Shown here piece after piece: positions 37,387-46,826 of a stretch of DNA of 64,000 bases. The notes under the pieces were generated by a model. The model was not told the DNA's origin. It saw nothing but the letters and a program-made list of their open reading frames with translations, and searched no databases. Source of the DNA: Syntrophus buswellii (lineage in GTDB: Bacteria; Desulfobacterota; Syntrophia; Syntrophales; Syntrophaceae); assembly GCF_046097065.1 (NCBI RefSeq), contig NZ_CP175563.1, forward strand, positions 2,046,001 to 2,110,000, written 5' to 3'. Numbering within the stretch: position 1 is the first letter of the stretch; every line of letters starts with the position of its first letter. Both the position numbers and the translations under genes were made by a program.

Positions 37387-37629
37387 ATGACGGAAAAACA
37401 GGAGGTCACCATTCTTGGGCTGGACAATATCCTGATGAAGGATGACGGCTTCGGCGTGCACTTTCTCCGCGAGTTCGAGCGACGCCGGTCTCTGCCCGAT
37501 TCCGTCCGAACCGTCGAAGGCGGGGTCATGGCTTACGCCCTGCTGAAGAAAAAGTTCCCCGTCATGGAAAAATTTCTCGTCGAAGAGTTGAACCGCCTCT
37601 CCATGGCCCCGGTAAGAATTCATGCATGA
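37387..37629 (+). pseudogene. Hydrogenase maturation protease HyaD/HupD with internal deletion
   Basis: 80 residues against about 150-170 for the family. The start (VTILGLDNILMKDDGFGVHF, then EGGVMAYALL) is normal HyaD with the first nickel-ligand acid. It then jumps to a C-terminal-like helix (FPVMEKFLVEELNRLSM), missing the middle with the second Asp and the His ligands. The frame is kept. This protease normally trims the large subunit after nickel insertion, and without the metal site it cannot work. It overlaps hypA by eight bases, showing it was the gene before hypA in the original operon. Confidence 0.7.
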
Positions 37630-37966
37630 GCTTTCTCTCGTTACATCGATCCTGGATATTATCGAAGACTATGCCCTTCGGGAGGGGTTCGAACGTGTCA
37701 CGTCGCTGCGGCTGTCCTGCGGAAAAGTGTCCTGTGTGGTTCCTCAATGCCTGCAGTTCGCCTTCGAGGTGCAGTCGAAGGGTACGCGGTCTGAAGGGGC
37801 AACGCTTGAACTTGACATCCTGCCGGTCATCATTCATTGTGTTAATTGTGAAAAAGATTTCGAGGTGGATCACTTCGAAACCTGCTGTCCGGCATGTGGC
37901 AGGACAGAGGTGCTTCTGACCGGCGGAACAGAGGAATTGCAGCTTCTGGAACTGGACGTGGAGTGA
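37622..37966 (+). CDS. hypA: Hydrogenase nickel-incorporation protein HypA
   Basis: 114 residues. The N-terminal MHELSL supplies the nickel-binding His2, and the zinc domain has CVNC and CPAC pairs (near 75 and 90). HypA with HypB delivers nickel to the hydrogenase large subunit. The ATG overlaps the end of the deleted hyaD. Everything needed for function appears present. Confidence 0.94.
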   Translation: MHELSLVTSILDIIEDYALREGFERVTSLRLSCGKVSCVVPQCLQFAFEVQSKGTRSEGATLELDILPVIIHCVNCEKDFEVDHFETCCPACGRTEVLLTGGTEELQLLELDVE

Positions 37967-38044
37967 GGCTTGTCCCGGAGTTCATCCGGATGGCAGGCCG
38001 GGTTCGTCATTTCGCAACAAATGAATAGCAGAGGAGTGTTTTGC

Positions 38045-38275
38045 ATGTGCATCGCTTTTCCCGGCATGATCCTGAGCATCGATGAGAACAACTTTGCCGT
38101 CATTAACATCAGCGGGACGAAGCGCGAGGCCTGCCTGGATCTCCTTGATGAACCGGTCGCCGTCGGCGACTACGTCATTTGCCATGCCGGATACGCCATT
38201 CATCGGATCGACGAAGAAGACGCCAAGGAGAGTCTCGCTTTACTGAAAGAGTTCATCGATCATGAAATTTATTGA
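38045..38275 (+). CDS. hypC: Hydrogenase assembly chaperone HypC
   Basis: 76 residues beginning MCIAFPGMIL, with the essential Cys2 and the conserved pattern GDYVICHAGYAIHRID. The start is fixed by Cys2 and by GAGGAG upstream; a longer frame from 37970 is not HypC-like. HypC carries the Fe(CN)2CO group with HypD and docks on the large subunit. Overlaps hypD by 14 bases. Confidence 0.95.
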   Translation: MCIAFPGMILSIDENNFAVINISGTKREACLDLLDEPVAVGDYVICHAGYAIHRIDEEDAKESLALLKEFIDHEIY

Positions 38276-39353
38276 CGAATACCGGGATCCGGAACTCGTC
38301 CGGAAACTGCTCAACGCCGTAAATGTCCTGGCCGAAAAGATCGGCCGGCCAATCACCCTGATGGAAATCTGCGGAACTCATACCCATGCCATCGGCCGTT
38401 TCGGAATCCGCAGACTCCTTCCCGGAAGCATCCGCCTGATCTCCGGCCCGGGATGCCCCGTCTGCGTAACGTCGATTTCCGATGTGGATCGCGCCCTTTA
38501 CCTGGCAGAACGGCCGAATGTCATCTTCGCCACGTTCGGGGACATGCTCCGCGTCCCCGGCACCGGTGGACGGAGCCTTCAGCAGATCCGCGCCGCAGGT
38601 GCCGACGTCCGCATCCTTTCCTCGCCCCTGGACGGACTCTCCATCGCCGAAGAGAATCCGACACGCGAAGTCGTTTTTTTGGGAATCGGTTTCGAAACAA
38701 CGGCTCCAACCGTAGCCTCAACGCTCCGAAGCGCCCGGAGGAAAGGGTTAAAGAATTTTTCCCTCTTCTCCGTTCACAAGACCGTCCCCCCTGCGATCCA
38801 GGCCCTCCTCGATGATCCCGGACTGGACATCGATGGCTTTATCTGCCCCGGTCATGTCAGTGTCATTACAGGGGGGGAAGCTTACCGTCTCATCCCTGAA
38901 GCGGGACGGGCCGCCGTGATCACCGGTTTCGAGCCCGTCGACATGGTCGATGGAATTCTTTTGAGCCTTCAGCAGATCCTGGAAAAGCGCTATGCGGTCG
39001 CCATCCAGTATGCAAGAGGTGTCACGCAAGGGGGGAATCTTCGGGCGCGACAGACAATGGCGGAGGTCTTTGAACCGGGCGATGCGGACTGGAGAGGTCT
39101 GGGCGTCATTCCTGGAAGCGGCCTTTTCATCCGGAAGGAGTATGAGTCCATGAATGCCCTGAACAGATTTCCCCTGCCGGAAATCCATTCCGCAGAATTT
39201 GAGGGTTGCCGCTGCGGAGAGATCCTCCGTGGTGCGATGTCTCCCCCGGAATGCCGGCTTTTCCGGAAAGCCTGCACGCCGGTCAACCCTGTAGGCCCGT
39301 GCATGGTATCGAGCGAGGGAACCTGCGCGGCGTACCTCAGATATGAGGCTTGA
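38262..39353 (+). CDS. hypD: Hydrogenase maturation protein HypD
   Basis: 363 residues. Conserved Cys motifs MEICGTHTHAIGRFGI, LISGPGCPVCVT, and C-terminal Cys cluster (CRCGEILRG...CRLFRKACTP...GPCMVSSEGTCAAY) that binds a [4Fe-4S] cluster. HypD is the scaffold on which CN and CO ligands are added to iron. Full length and without breaks. Confidence 0.95.
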   Translation: MKFIDEYRDPELVRKLLNAVNVLAEKIGRPITLMEICGTHTHAIGRFGIRRLLPGSIRLISGPGCPVCVTSISDVDRALYLAERPNVIFATFGDMLRVPGTGGRSLQQIRAAGADVRILSSPLDGLSIAEENPTREVVFLGIGFETTAPTVASTLRSARRKGLKNFSLFSVHKTVPPAIQALLDDPGLDIDGFICPGHVSVITGGEAYRLIPEAGRAAVITGFEPVDMVDGILLSLQQILEKRYAVAIQYARGVTQGGNLRARQTMAEVFEPGDADWRGLGVIPGSGLFIRKEYESMNALNRFPLPEIHSAEFEGCRCGEILRGAMSPPECRLFRKACTPVNPVGPCMVSSEGTCAAYLRYEA

Positions 39354-39532
39354 AAAAAAGCAGAGAGCCGCTGTTACAAGCGTTTCCAATTCCGGATCAA
39401 AGATGGCACCGGGATAAACGGGTGGAGGCGCCACCGGCGTCCATCCCGGCGACGTCAGCGAAACCTGTGGAGAATGCCCTGAAGGGCTGAATGGTCATCA
39501 TTAACACATGCATTGCGGAGGGGGAAATAGAG

Positions 39533-40189
39533 ATGAAGGTAACCATTGTCAAAAATGTCCTCGATGCCAATGAACGGATCGCCCAGGATAATCGTGCGCT
39601 CTTTGACGAGAAGAAAATTTATGTGATCAACCTCATGAGTTCACCGGGTGCGGGAAAGACGACCCTGGTGGAGAAGACCATTATGGCCCTCAAGGACCGC
39701 TACCGGATCGCCGTCATCGAGGGAGATATTCAGGATACCCAGGATGCCGACCGGATATCCGCTCTGGGGATCCCCGCCGTTCAGATCAATACAGGCGGCG
39801 CCTGTCACATTGACGGCAACATGATCCGCGAAGCACTCCCTTCCCTTGAACTCGACCGGATCGACCTTCTCATTTCCGAAAACGTGGGAAATCTCGTCTG
39901 CCCGGCAGAGTTTAAAATCGGAGAAAATGCCAAGGTGATGATTCTCAGCACTCCTGAAGGGGCGGACAAACCGGCCAAATATCCCCTCATGTTCCAGGAG
40001 TCGGCGGTAATGATCATCAACAAGACAGACCTGCTGCCCTACGTGGATTTCGACCTGGAAAAGGCGAAACGTACGGCCTTGTCCGTAAACCCTGCACTCC
40101 AGATCTTCGAGGTTTCCTGCAAAAACGGCGAAGGGCTGGAAGGATGGTTCAACTGGCTGTCCGCTCAGATCGAGGCTTTTCGAGTTTGA
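39533..40189 (+). CDS. hypB: Hydrogenase nickel-incorporation GTPase HypB
   Basis: 218 residues. P-loop SSPGAGKTT, IEGDIQDTQDADRI, the metal-site segment TGGACHIDGNMI with Cys/His, and NKTDLLPY for guanine. No His-rich storage stretch at the N-terminus. It uses GTP hydrolysis to release nickel to the hydrogenase with HypA. The ATG at 39533 has GAGGGGG upstream; 180 bases separate it from hypD, so a separate promoter is possible but none was evident. Confidence 0.95.
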   Translation: MKVTIVKNVLDANERIAQDNRALFDEKKIYVINLMSSPGAGKTTLVEKTIMALKDRYRIAVIEGDIQDTQDADRISALGIPAVQINTGGACHIDGNMIREALPSLELDRIDLLISENVGNLVCPAEFKIGENAKVMILSTPEGADKPAKYPLMFQESAVMIINKTDLLPYVDFDLEKAKRTALSVNPALQIFEVSCKNGEGLEGWFNWLSAQIEAFRV

Positions 40190-42486
40190 ATAACCAGGAA
40201 AGAAGGCGTATCCGGCTCCTTTTTTCCGGCATCGTCCAGGGAGTCGGATTTCGGCCGGCCATCTACCGAATTGCGAAGGAACAGAACCTTGGCGGGTTCG
40301 TCTGCAATACCCCGGAAGGGGTTGTCGTCGAGGTTGAGGGACATCCCCGTCACATTGAAGGGTTCGTCCCCGCCGTTTTGAACAACCTCCCTCCCGCCGC
40401 AGAGGTGGCCGCCGTCTCGCAAGAGGACCTTTCCGTCCGCGGGGAGCAGACCTTTCAGATTCGATCCAGCCGGGACGACGGGGATAAGGACGTTATGATC
40501 TCTCCCGATCTTGCCGTCTGCGACAACTGTCTGCGGGAGCTGAAGGATCCGCGGGATCGCCGGTACCGTTATCCTTTCATCAACTGCACGGACTGCGGTC
40601 CCCGCCTGACCATCATCCGCGATGTCCCCTACGACAGGGGAAATACCTCGATGGCCTGCTTTCCCCTGTGCCCGCAGTGCGGCACCGAGTATGAAAACCC
40701 CTCTGACCGCCGTTTCCATGCCGAGCCCAATGCCTGCCCCCTTTGCGGCCCCAGACTCTGGATGACCGATGGACAGGGCGTTCCCCTGGCCGACGATTTC
40801 CCGGACCCCGTGGAACAGGCACGGGAACTGCTGAAAAAGGGGAAAATTCTGGCCATAAAGGGACTCGGCGGTTTTCATCTTGCCGTAGACGCCACCAATG
40901 AGCAAGCCGTTCAGCGCCTGCGCGCCCGGAAATATCGAGAGGAAAAGCCCCTGGCCGTCATGGTCGGACATCTTGAGGCGGCCGGAAGAATCGCAGAAAT
41001 TGGCCGTCTTGAACAGCATCTTCTTTCCTCCCCCCAACGGCCCATCGTCCTGTGCCGCAAGAAGCGGCACGGTGGAATCGCCCCTTCCGTCGCTCCCGGA
41101 GTGCCGGACCAGGGCATCATGCTGCCCTATACACCGTTGCACGCACTGCTCCTGGAGGATGATAGCCCCCCACTCGTCATGACAAGCGGAAATCGAGTCG
41201 ACGAACCCATCTGTCAGAAAAATCGGGAGGCCCTGTTGCGCCTGAAAGGGATCGCCGACTTCTTTCTTCTTCACAACCGCGACATCCTGGTGCGCTGCGA
41301 CGACTCGGTTGTAACGGCCGCACGGGGCAAGACGGTCATGATCCGGCGGTCCCGCGGCTATGCCCCGAGGCCGATCACCCTGCAGCAATGTTACCCGGAC
41401 GTTCTCGCCCTGGGGCCACAACTCAAGGCAACCCTTTGCATCCTCAAGGGAAACCAGGCCTATCTGAGCCCCCATATCGGAGATCTTGAAACCCCGGAAG
41501 CGCGGGCATTTCATTCCGAAAGCCTCAGCCTGATGGAAAGGATCGCTTCGTGCCGACCCAAGGTGCTTGCCTGCGACCTTCATCCGGCCTACTACACCAC
41601 CCGGCTTGCGAAAGAGCTTCCCCACCGGGAGATTTTCCGCGTTCAGCATCACCACGCCCACATTGTCAGTGTCATGGCCGAAAACGGGCTGTCGGAACAA
41701 GTGATCGGGCTGGCCATGGACGGAACGGGTTACGGCACGGACGGCACGGTTTGGGGATGTGAATTTCTCATTTCAGATGAACTGGATTTTCAGCGGGCGG
41801 GCCACCTTGAACCCTTCCCGCTTCCCGGCTCGGACAAGGCCGTCCGGGAACCCTGGCGGGTGGCGGTGAGCCTTCTGCATGAAAGTTATGGCCACGACTG
41901 GCAGGAAATGGCGCAGCGTTTAGACCTGAGCGCCTTTGCGTCACACTTTGAACTTCTGAATTCCATGATGGCTTCAGGGTTGAACAGCCCACAGGCCTCA
42001 AGTCTCGGCCGGGTATTCGACGCCGTGGCGTCTCTTCTGGGAATCCGCCATACGGCAAGCTTCGAGGGCCAGGCAGCGATGGAACTCGAGGCCATGGCGG
42101 ATCTGCCCTATGAAGCAAGCTATCCCTTTCTTCTCCGCTACGAAGACGGCCGTACGCTTCTTGATCTGAGGCCCCTGATCCGGACACTCGCCCAGGAGCG
42201 GATCAACGGGATAGACCCCCATAAAATCGCTTCGCGCTTCCATGTTTCACTGATCAAAGCCCTGGCGGCCACGGCTGGCGAGATCCGCGAACGAACCGGC
42301 ATCAACAGGGCCGTCCTCAGCGGCGGCTGCTTTCAGAACCGCATTCTGTTCAATGGTGTGACCCGGGAGTTGGAGAAGGAAGGGTTTGCCGTCTATACCC
42401 ACATCAGCCTGCCACCCAACGACGGCTGCATCGCCCTGGGACAGGCCGTGGTTGCCGCCTCCCGATTGAAGAGAAGGAAATCTTGA
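40186..42486 (+). CDS. hypF: Carbamoyltransferase HypF
   Basis: 766 residues from a TTG that overlaps the hypB stop (TTGA), with GAGG ten bases upstream. Order: acylphosphatase domain (FSGIVQGVGFRPAIYRIA), two zinc fingers (CDNC/CTDC and CPQC/CPLC), YrdC-like domain (ILAIKGLGGFHLAVDATN), and the Kae1-like domain with metal His (VQHHHAHIVSVMAE) and DGTGYGTDGTVWGCEF. It makes the thiocarboxamide on HypE from carbamoyl phosphate, the source of the cyanide ligands. Intact. Confidence 0.95.
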   Translation: MNNQERRRIRLLFSGIVQGVGFRPAIYRIAKEQNLGGFVCNTPEGVVVEVEGHPRHIEGFVPAVLNNLPPAAEVAAVSQEDLSVRGEQTFQIRSSRDDGDKDVMISPDLAVCDNCLRELKDPRDRRYRYPFINCTDCGPRLTIIRDVPYDRGNTSMACFPLCPQCGTEYENPSDRRFHAEPNACPLCGPRLWMTDGQGVPLADDFPDPVEQARELLKKGKILAIKGLGGFHLAVDATNEQAVQRLRARKYREEKPLAVMVGHLEAAGRIAEIGRLEQHLLSSPQRPIVLCRKKRHGGIAPSVAPGVPDQGIMLPYTPLHALLLEDDSPPLVMTSGNRVDEPICQKNREALLRLKGIADFFLLHNRDILVRCDDSVVTAARGKTVMIRRSRGYAPRPITLQQCYPDVLALGPQLKATLCILKGNQAYLSPHIGDLETPEARAFHSESLSLMERIASCRPKVLACDLHPAYYTTRLAKELPHREIFRVQHHHAHIVSVMAENGLSEQVIGLAMDGTGYGTDGTVWGCEFLISDELDFQRAGHLEPFPLPGSDKAVREPWRVAVSLLHESYGHDWQEMAQRLDLSAFASHFELLNSMMASGLNSPQASSLGRVFDAVASLLGIRHTASFEGQAAMELEAMADLPYEASYPFLLRYEDGRTLLDLRPLIRTLAQERINGIDPHKIASRFHVSLIKALAATAGEIRERTGINRAVLSGGCFQNRILFNGVTRELEKEGFAVYTHISLPPNDGCIALGQAVVAASRLKRRKS

Positions 42487-42580
42487 AGAAAGGATCTGTT
42501 TCGTTCAACACGAGACAGGTGACATCGATCCCTTGGATTTATTTTATTTTTCATTGAAAAAGAAAACAGGATAATGCCCC

Positions 42581-43591
42581 ATGAGCACAGAGCGAATTCT
42601 GCTGGAACATGGCGGAGGCGGACTCCTCAGCCATGAACTCGTTACCGAGGTTTTTCTTCCTCTCTTCAGCAACGCCTGTCTCGATCGACTGGAGGACAGC
42701 GCGGTCGTCACTTTGGAGGGCAGGAAGTTCTGCTTCACAACGGATTCCTATGTCATCGATCCGATTTTCTTCCCCGGAGGGAATATCGGGTCACTGGCCG
42801 TTCACGGAACGATCAACGATCTTTCCGTCTGTGGCGGAATCCCGCTGATGTTGAGTGCCGGATTCATCCTCGAAGAGGGGTTCCCCATGGAAGACCTGAA
42901 GCAGATTACCCGATCCATGGCAGAAGCGGCCAAAACAGCCGGCGTATCCATCGTGACCGGCGACACCAAGGTCGTGGCCCGCGGAGCCGCCGACGGGCTT
43001 TTTATCAACACCTCCGGCATCGGGATGATTGAATATCCTCAACCCCTGTCCGTGGACAGCATACAGCCTGGTGATGCAGTCCTTGTGAGCGGGACTCTCG
43101 GCGACCACGGCGCCACGGTCCTCTGCAGGCGCAGGGAACTGGGCCTGAGCTCTGGAATCCGCTCCGATTCGGCACCGCTTAACGGCCTCATCTCATCGAT
43201 TCTCGCAGCGTCCCAACATATCCACTGCATGCGAGACCCGACCCGCGGCGGACTCGGGGCAATCCTGGCTGAGATCGCCGGCCAATCCGGGTTTTCCATC
43301 ACGATACAGGAGTCTGAACTGCCTGTTCGAGACGAAGTGAAAGGCGTCTGCGAAATTCTTGGGTTCGACCCTTTCTTTCTGGCCAATGAAGGGAAAGTGG
43401 CCGTCTTTTGCGCGCCGGCCGATGCAGACCGGATTCTGGCAACCCTGCGGAATCATGAATACGGGCGAGATGCCAAAATCATCGGCTCTGTGGGAGAGCG
43501 CAATGGAGGAGGCCTGATAATGCAGACGATCATCGGCGGTTCCCGGGTGGTCGATCTTCCTCTGGGGGAACTGGTGCCAAGGATCTGCTGA
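42581..43591 (+). CDS. hypE: Hydrogenase maturation protein HypE
   Basis: 336 residues. AIR-synthase-like fold with HGGGG near the N-terminus, DSAVVTLEG, MRDPTRGGLG, and the essential C-terminal Cys in PRIC, the site that becomes thiocyanate. Completes the six-gene hyp set. 94 bases after hypF. The frame is intact to the last codon. Confidence 0.95.
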   Translation: MSTERILLEHGGGGLLSHELVTEVFLPLFSNACLDRLEDSAVVTLEGRKFCFTTDSYVIDPIFFPGGNIGSLAVHGTINDLSVCGGIPLMLSAGFILEEGFPMEDLKQITRSMAEAAKTAGVSIVTGDTKVVARGAADGLFINTSGIGMIEYPQPLSVDSIQPGDAVLVSGTLGDHGATVLCRRRELGLSSGIRSDSAPLNGLISSILAASQHIHCMRDPTRGGLGAILAEIAGQSGFSITIQESELPVRDEVKGVCEILGFDPFFLANEGKVAVFCAPADADRILATLRNHEYGRDAKIIGSVGERNGGGLIMQTIIGGSRVVDLPLGELVPRIC

Positions 43592-43740
43592 TTTTTTCCG
43601 GAAACCATCGGGTTCGGATCTTCCGATTTCATGAAATTAAATCGCTGCATCTCTGAACAGAATGCGCTAATATCAGGCTGACCGTCGCTACCGTGTTTTC
43701 ATCACCAATGTACAGGAACGGTTAAGGAGCCCTTGCACTT

Positions 43741-44172
43741 ATGACGCGAGTCAAGATAGAACTGCCGGCTACATTTGATTTCTCAACCGATCTGCGCCTC
43801 CGCTTCCGCGATATCAACGCCGGGAATCACCTGGCTCATGACGCCGTTCTCTCCCTGGCTGAAGAGGCCCGTTTCCTGTTTCTGGAGCACCTGGGCTATC
43901 CCCACCTGAACATAGACGGTTGTGGCTATGTCGCCGCCGATGCCGCCATCGTTTACAAATCGCAGGCCTTTTTCGGGGAGGTGATCCGGGTCGAGGTCGC
44001 GGTTCGGAACTTTGCCTCCAAATCCTGCGATTTTCTTTACCGGCTCAGCAATAGAGAGACCGGGCAGGAGGTGGCGCGAGCCAAAACCGGAGTCGTATTC
44101 TTTGATTACGGGAACCAGAAACCGGTGAGGGTTCCCGACGGCTTCAGGGCGAGATTTGAACGTGGAGGATGA
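43741..44172 (+). CDS. Hotdog-fold acyl-CoA thioesterase
   Basis: 143 residues of the 4HBT/YbgC-like type: RFRDINAGNHLAHDAVLSLA, EEARFLFLEHLGY, a beta hairpin (IRVEVAVRNFASKSCDFLYR) and FFDYGNQKPVRVP. It should hydrolyse acyl-CoA thioesters; in a syntrophic organism it could serve acyl-CoA turnover, but the substrate cannot be read. Single gene following the hyp cluster by 150 bases; the intergenic piece has no clear terminator. Confidence 0.8.
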   Translation: MTRVKIELPATFDFSTDLRLRFRDINAGNHLAHDAVLSLAEEARFLFLEHLGYPHLNIDGCGYVAADAAIVYKSQAFFGEVIRVEVAVRNFASKSCDFLYRLSNRETGQEVARAKTGVVFFDYGNQKPVRVPDGFRARFERGG

Positions 44173-44420
44173 TTTTTCCGCCAGGAATTTTCTGATCCGC
44201 CATACAGACTAATCCCTAATCTAATCCACACCCGCCTAAGTACTTTGTTTTCCCACTTCTAAGGCTTTTAACGGCAATAAATCATCATACTCCCGATTGT
44301 CTGAACCTTTTCCATCTTGTAACATTCACCCAAGAAAGATCAGACCGGCGCCAGGAACTCCGGAAGGACACTGTTTCCGTTCAAGACACTCAACCATTGT
44401 TTCAGAAAGGAGCATGGATC

Positions 44421-44582
44421 ATGAACTTCATGAAGCGTTTAACAAAGCATCGGGACACCCTTGGCTTGATCGCACCGGAACTTGTGTGGCTGAAGCGCAG
44501 ACGCCAGAGACTCAATGGAAGCAGAATCAACGAGAATATTCTGAAGGAAGGATACTGTCGCCTTCTGATCAGGAAAGGATAA
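44421..44582 (+). CDS. Small basic ORF (53 residues), unknown
   Basis: An ATG with AAGGAG eight bases upstream opens a frame beginning MNFMKRLTKHRDTLGLIAPE and rich in Arg/Lys (KRRRQRLNGSR). It fills part of a gene-poor stretch before a strong terminator. I see no family. The good ribosome site and the terminator 130 bases later make expression plausible. Confidence 0.4.
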   Translation: MNFMKRLTKHRDTLGLIAPELVWLKRRRQRLNGSRINENILKEGYCRLLIRKG

Positions 44583-44714
44583 CGGAGCCACGACCACGTG
44601 GCGTTTTCGGCAGCGCAGGCGGATGGTTGATCTTGGGAGAAGCGGGGGTTCCCGACGACCTTTCGCCCAGACTGTTCTTGCCGACGCAACCTCAATCCGC
44701 CACCCGGCATTGGG

Positions 44715-44753
44715 AAAAAGGGCGTAACCGAATTCGGTTACGCCCTTTTTTTT
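44715..44753. terminator. Perfect-palindrome terminator
   Basis: A 26-base palindrome at 44720-44745 (arms GGGCGTAACCG and CGGTTACGCCC around AATT) followed by eight T on the plus strand and preceded by five A. Ends the plus-strand transcript and, on the other strand, would stop nifS read-through. Confidence 0.92.
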
Positions 44754-44820
44754 AGTGCCGGTTTACTAAGCGCCGGTCTCGAATGATAACAGGAAAAGAA
44801 AAGCGTCTCGGGAAAACGGC

Positions 44821-46005
44821 TTAAGACGGAGTGGCGCAGGCCTGTCTTCCCGAATCCCAGTAAGGCGACATCTCCCGCAGGCGCTGGATAATTTCCGGAA
44901 GGGTTTCGATGACCAGGTCGATTTCCTCCTCCGTATTCATAATGCTCAGGCTGAAGCGGATCGATCCGTGCGCCATCGTAAAGGGAACCCCCATGGCCCG
45001 CAGGACATGGGAAGGCTGAAGGGATCCCGAGGTGCAGGCCGAGCCCGAAGAGGCGCAGATTCCATAGCGGTCCAGCATGAGCAGGATGCCCTCCCCCTCT
45101 ACGAATTCAAAGCTGATATTCGTGGTGTTGGGAAGACGATTGACCCGGTCACCGTTGACGCGCGAATTGGGGATTCTGTCCAGCAATTCATGCTCCAGCT
45201 TATCCCGCAACTGCCTCACCCGGGTGTTTTCCTCCTCCATGTAAGCAGCGGCAAGCTCGCAGGCCTTTCCCAGGCCGATGATGCTCGGCACGTTCTCCGT
45301 CCCCCCGCGCCGTTCCCGCTCCTGGTGACCGCCGATCATGAAGGGGGAAAATCGCGTGCCGCGCCGCAGATAGAAGACGCCGATCCCCTTGGGGGCATGA
45401 AGCTTATGCCCGGAAAGGGACAGCATATCGATGGCGTTGTTTTCCATGTCGATGGGAATTTTCCCGACGGCCTGGACGGCATCGGTGTGAAACAGGATGC
45501 CCCGGTCATGGGCCATCAGGGCCGCTTTTTCCACGGGGAACATGACACCCGTTTCATTGTTGGCCCACATCAGGCTGACGATGGCCGTATCCGGTGTCAA
45601 ACTTTTTTCATAGGCTTCCATGTTGAGGCGGCCTTCGCTGTCCACGGGCAGTTCCGTCACCCGGCAGCCCTCCTTGGCCAGATGCGCGCAGAGGGAGCGT
45701 ACGGCGGGATGCTCCACACGGCTGATCACGATGTGCCTCCGTTCCGGATAGGTGGCCAGCGCCGAACGAATCGCCGTATTGTCGCTCTCCGTCCCGCAGC
45801 TGGTGAAGATGATTTCGTCCGGTGACGCCCCAAGGAGGGCGGCAACCTGTTCCCGGGCTTCCCGGACCTTGATCCCCACCTGACCGCCGAAGGTGTGCAT
45901 GCTGGACGGATTGCCGTAAAGCCGGCCGAAATAGGGCATCATGGCCGCCAGCACCTCCGCCGAAACCTGGGTGGTCGCATTGTTGTCCAGATAGACCGTC
46001 GTCAT
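44821..46005 (-). CDS. nifS: Cysteine desulfurase (NifS type)
   Basis: 394 residues. PLP-dependent class V aminotransferase fold with VYLDNNATT, FTSCGTESDN, PLP-Lys in LSGHKLHAPKG, and active Cys in ASSGSACTSGSLQPSHVL, the short-loop NifS/IscS type. It takes sulfur from cysteine for cluster assembly. It overlaps nifU by four bases (ATGA), so the two are made together. No nitrogenase genes are in view; the pair probably is the main Fe-S assembly system of an anaerobe. Confidence 0.93.
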   Translation of the reverse strand: MTTVYLDNNATTQVSAEVLAAMMPYFGRLYGNPSSMHTFGGQVGIKVREAREQVAALLGASPDEIIFTSCGTESDNTAIRSALATYPERRHIVISRVEHPAVRSLCAHLAKEGCRVTELPVDSEGRLNMEAYEKSLTPDTAIVSLMWANNETGVMFPVEKAALMAHDRGILFHTDAVQAVGKIPIDMENNAIDMLSLSGHKLHAPKGIGVFYLRRGTRFSPFMIGGHQERERRGGTENVPSIIGLGKACELAAAYMEEENTRVRQLRDKLEHELLDRIPNSRVNGDRVNRLPNTTNISFEFVEGEGILLMLDRYGICASSGSACTSGSLQPSHVLRAMGVPFTMAHGSIRFSLSIMNTEEEIDLVIETLPEIIQRLREMSPYWDSGRQACATPS

Positions 46006-46826
46006 TCCGTCACCTCCTCCACAACGAGATCCGGCGAGACCAGTTCCCGGAGCTTGACCTCTACAAAACCCTTCAAGGTCTGCTGCGATGCCGGACAGAC
46101 GGCGCAGTATCCCCTCTTCGCCAACAGCACCCGGTTGCCGATCACATCGATGAGCTCCACATCCCCACCATCGTTTTTCAGGGCCGGACGGATTTCCCGA
46201 TCCAGGATCTCTTCGATCATGCGGATTTTCTGAATGTTCGTCATTTTCGGACGAACGGGCTCACGCACTTCCGCCCGCACCCTGTCGATGATTTCCTGAA
46301 TCCTGTCGAGGCAGTTTCCGCAACCGCCTCCCGCCTTGGTATAATTGGTCACCTCTTCCACGGAACTCAGGTTGTTTTTCCTAACGGCCTGTTCGATTTC
46401 CCGGTCCGTCACGCCAAAGCATTCACAGATGATCTCCCCTTCCTTGACTTCAGTGGGCACTCCCCGGTAATAGGCAATGGCCTTTTCCAGAGCCTGCTGT
46501 CCAAGAACGGAGCAGTGCATCTTTTCCTTGGGGAGCCCTCCCAGGTAGGCGGCGATATCCTGATTGGTAATCTTCTCCGCCTCTTCCACGGTGAGCCCCT
46601 TGACCATTTCCGTCAGGGCCGACGCAGAGGCGATGGCGCTGGCACAGCCGAAGGTCTTGAATTTCGCCTCGCTGATGCGCTTGTTCTCATCCAGTTTGAA
46701 CGTCAGGCGCAGCGCGTCGCCGCAGGCGATGGAGCCCACCTCCGCCACTCCGTCAGGATTATCCACTTCGCCCACGTTGCGGGGCTCCAAAAAATATTCC
46801 CTGACCTTATCCGTATATTCCCACAT
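46002..46826 (-). CDS. nifU: Fe-S scaffold NifU, three-domain
   Basis: 274 residues. N-terminal IscU-like scaffold with its three Cys (SIACGDALR, FGCASA, HCSVLG), a central Bfd-like [2Fe-2S] domain (ICECFGV and GGGCGNC), and a C-terminal Nfu domain with CAVC. It builds clusters from sulfur delivered by NifS. First gene of the nifU-nifS pair; a 13-base palindrome lies in the upstream region. Confidence 0.93.
   Translation of the reverse strand: MWEYTDKVREYFLEPRNVGEVDNPDGVAEVGSIACGDALRLTFKLDENKRISEAKFKTFGCASAIASASALTEMVKGLTVEEAEKITNQDIAAYLGGLPKEKMHCSVLGQQALEKAIAYYRGVPTEVKEGEIICECFGVTDREIEQAVRKNNLSSVEEVTNYTKAGGGCGNCLDRIQEIIDRVRAEVREPVRPKMTNIQKIRMIEEILDREIRPALKNDGGDVELIDVIGNRVLLAKRGYCAVCPASQQTLKGFVEVKLRELVSPDLVVEEVTE

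Noticed and set aside
44821..46826. Part of a nitrogen-fixation cluster
   Set aside because: nifU/nifS are the only nif-named genes; no nifHDK, nifB or nifV nearby, so general Fe-S assembly is more likely.
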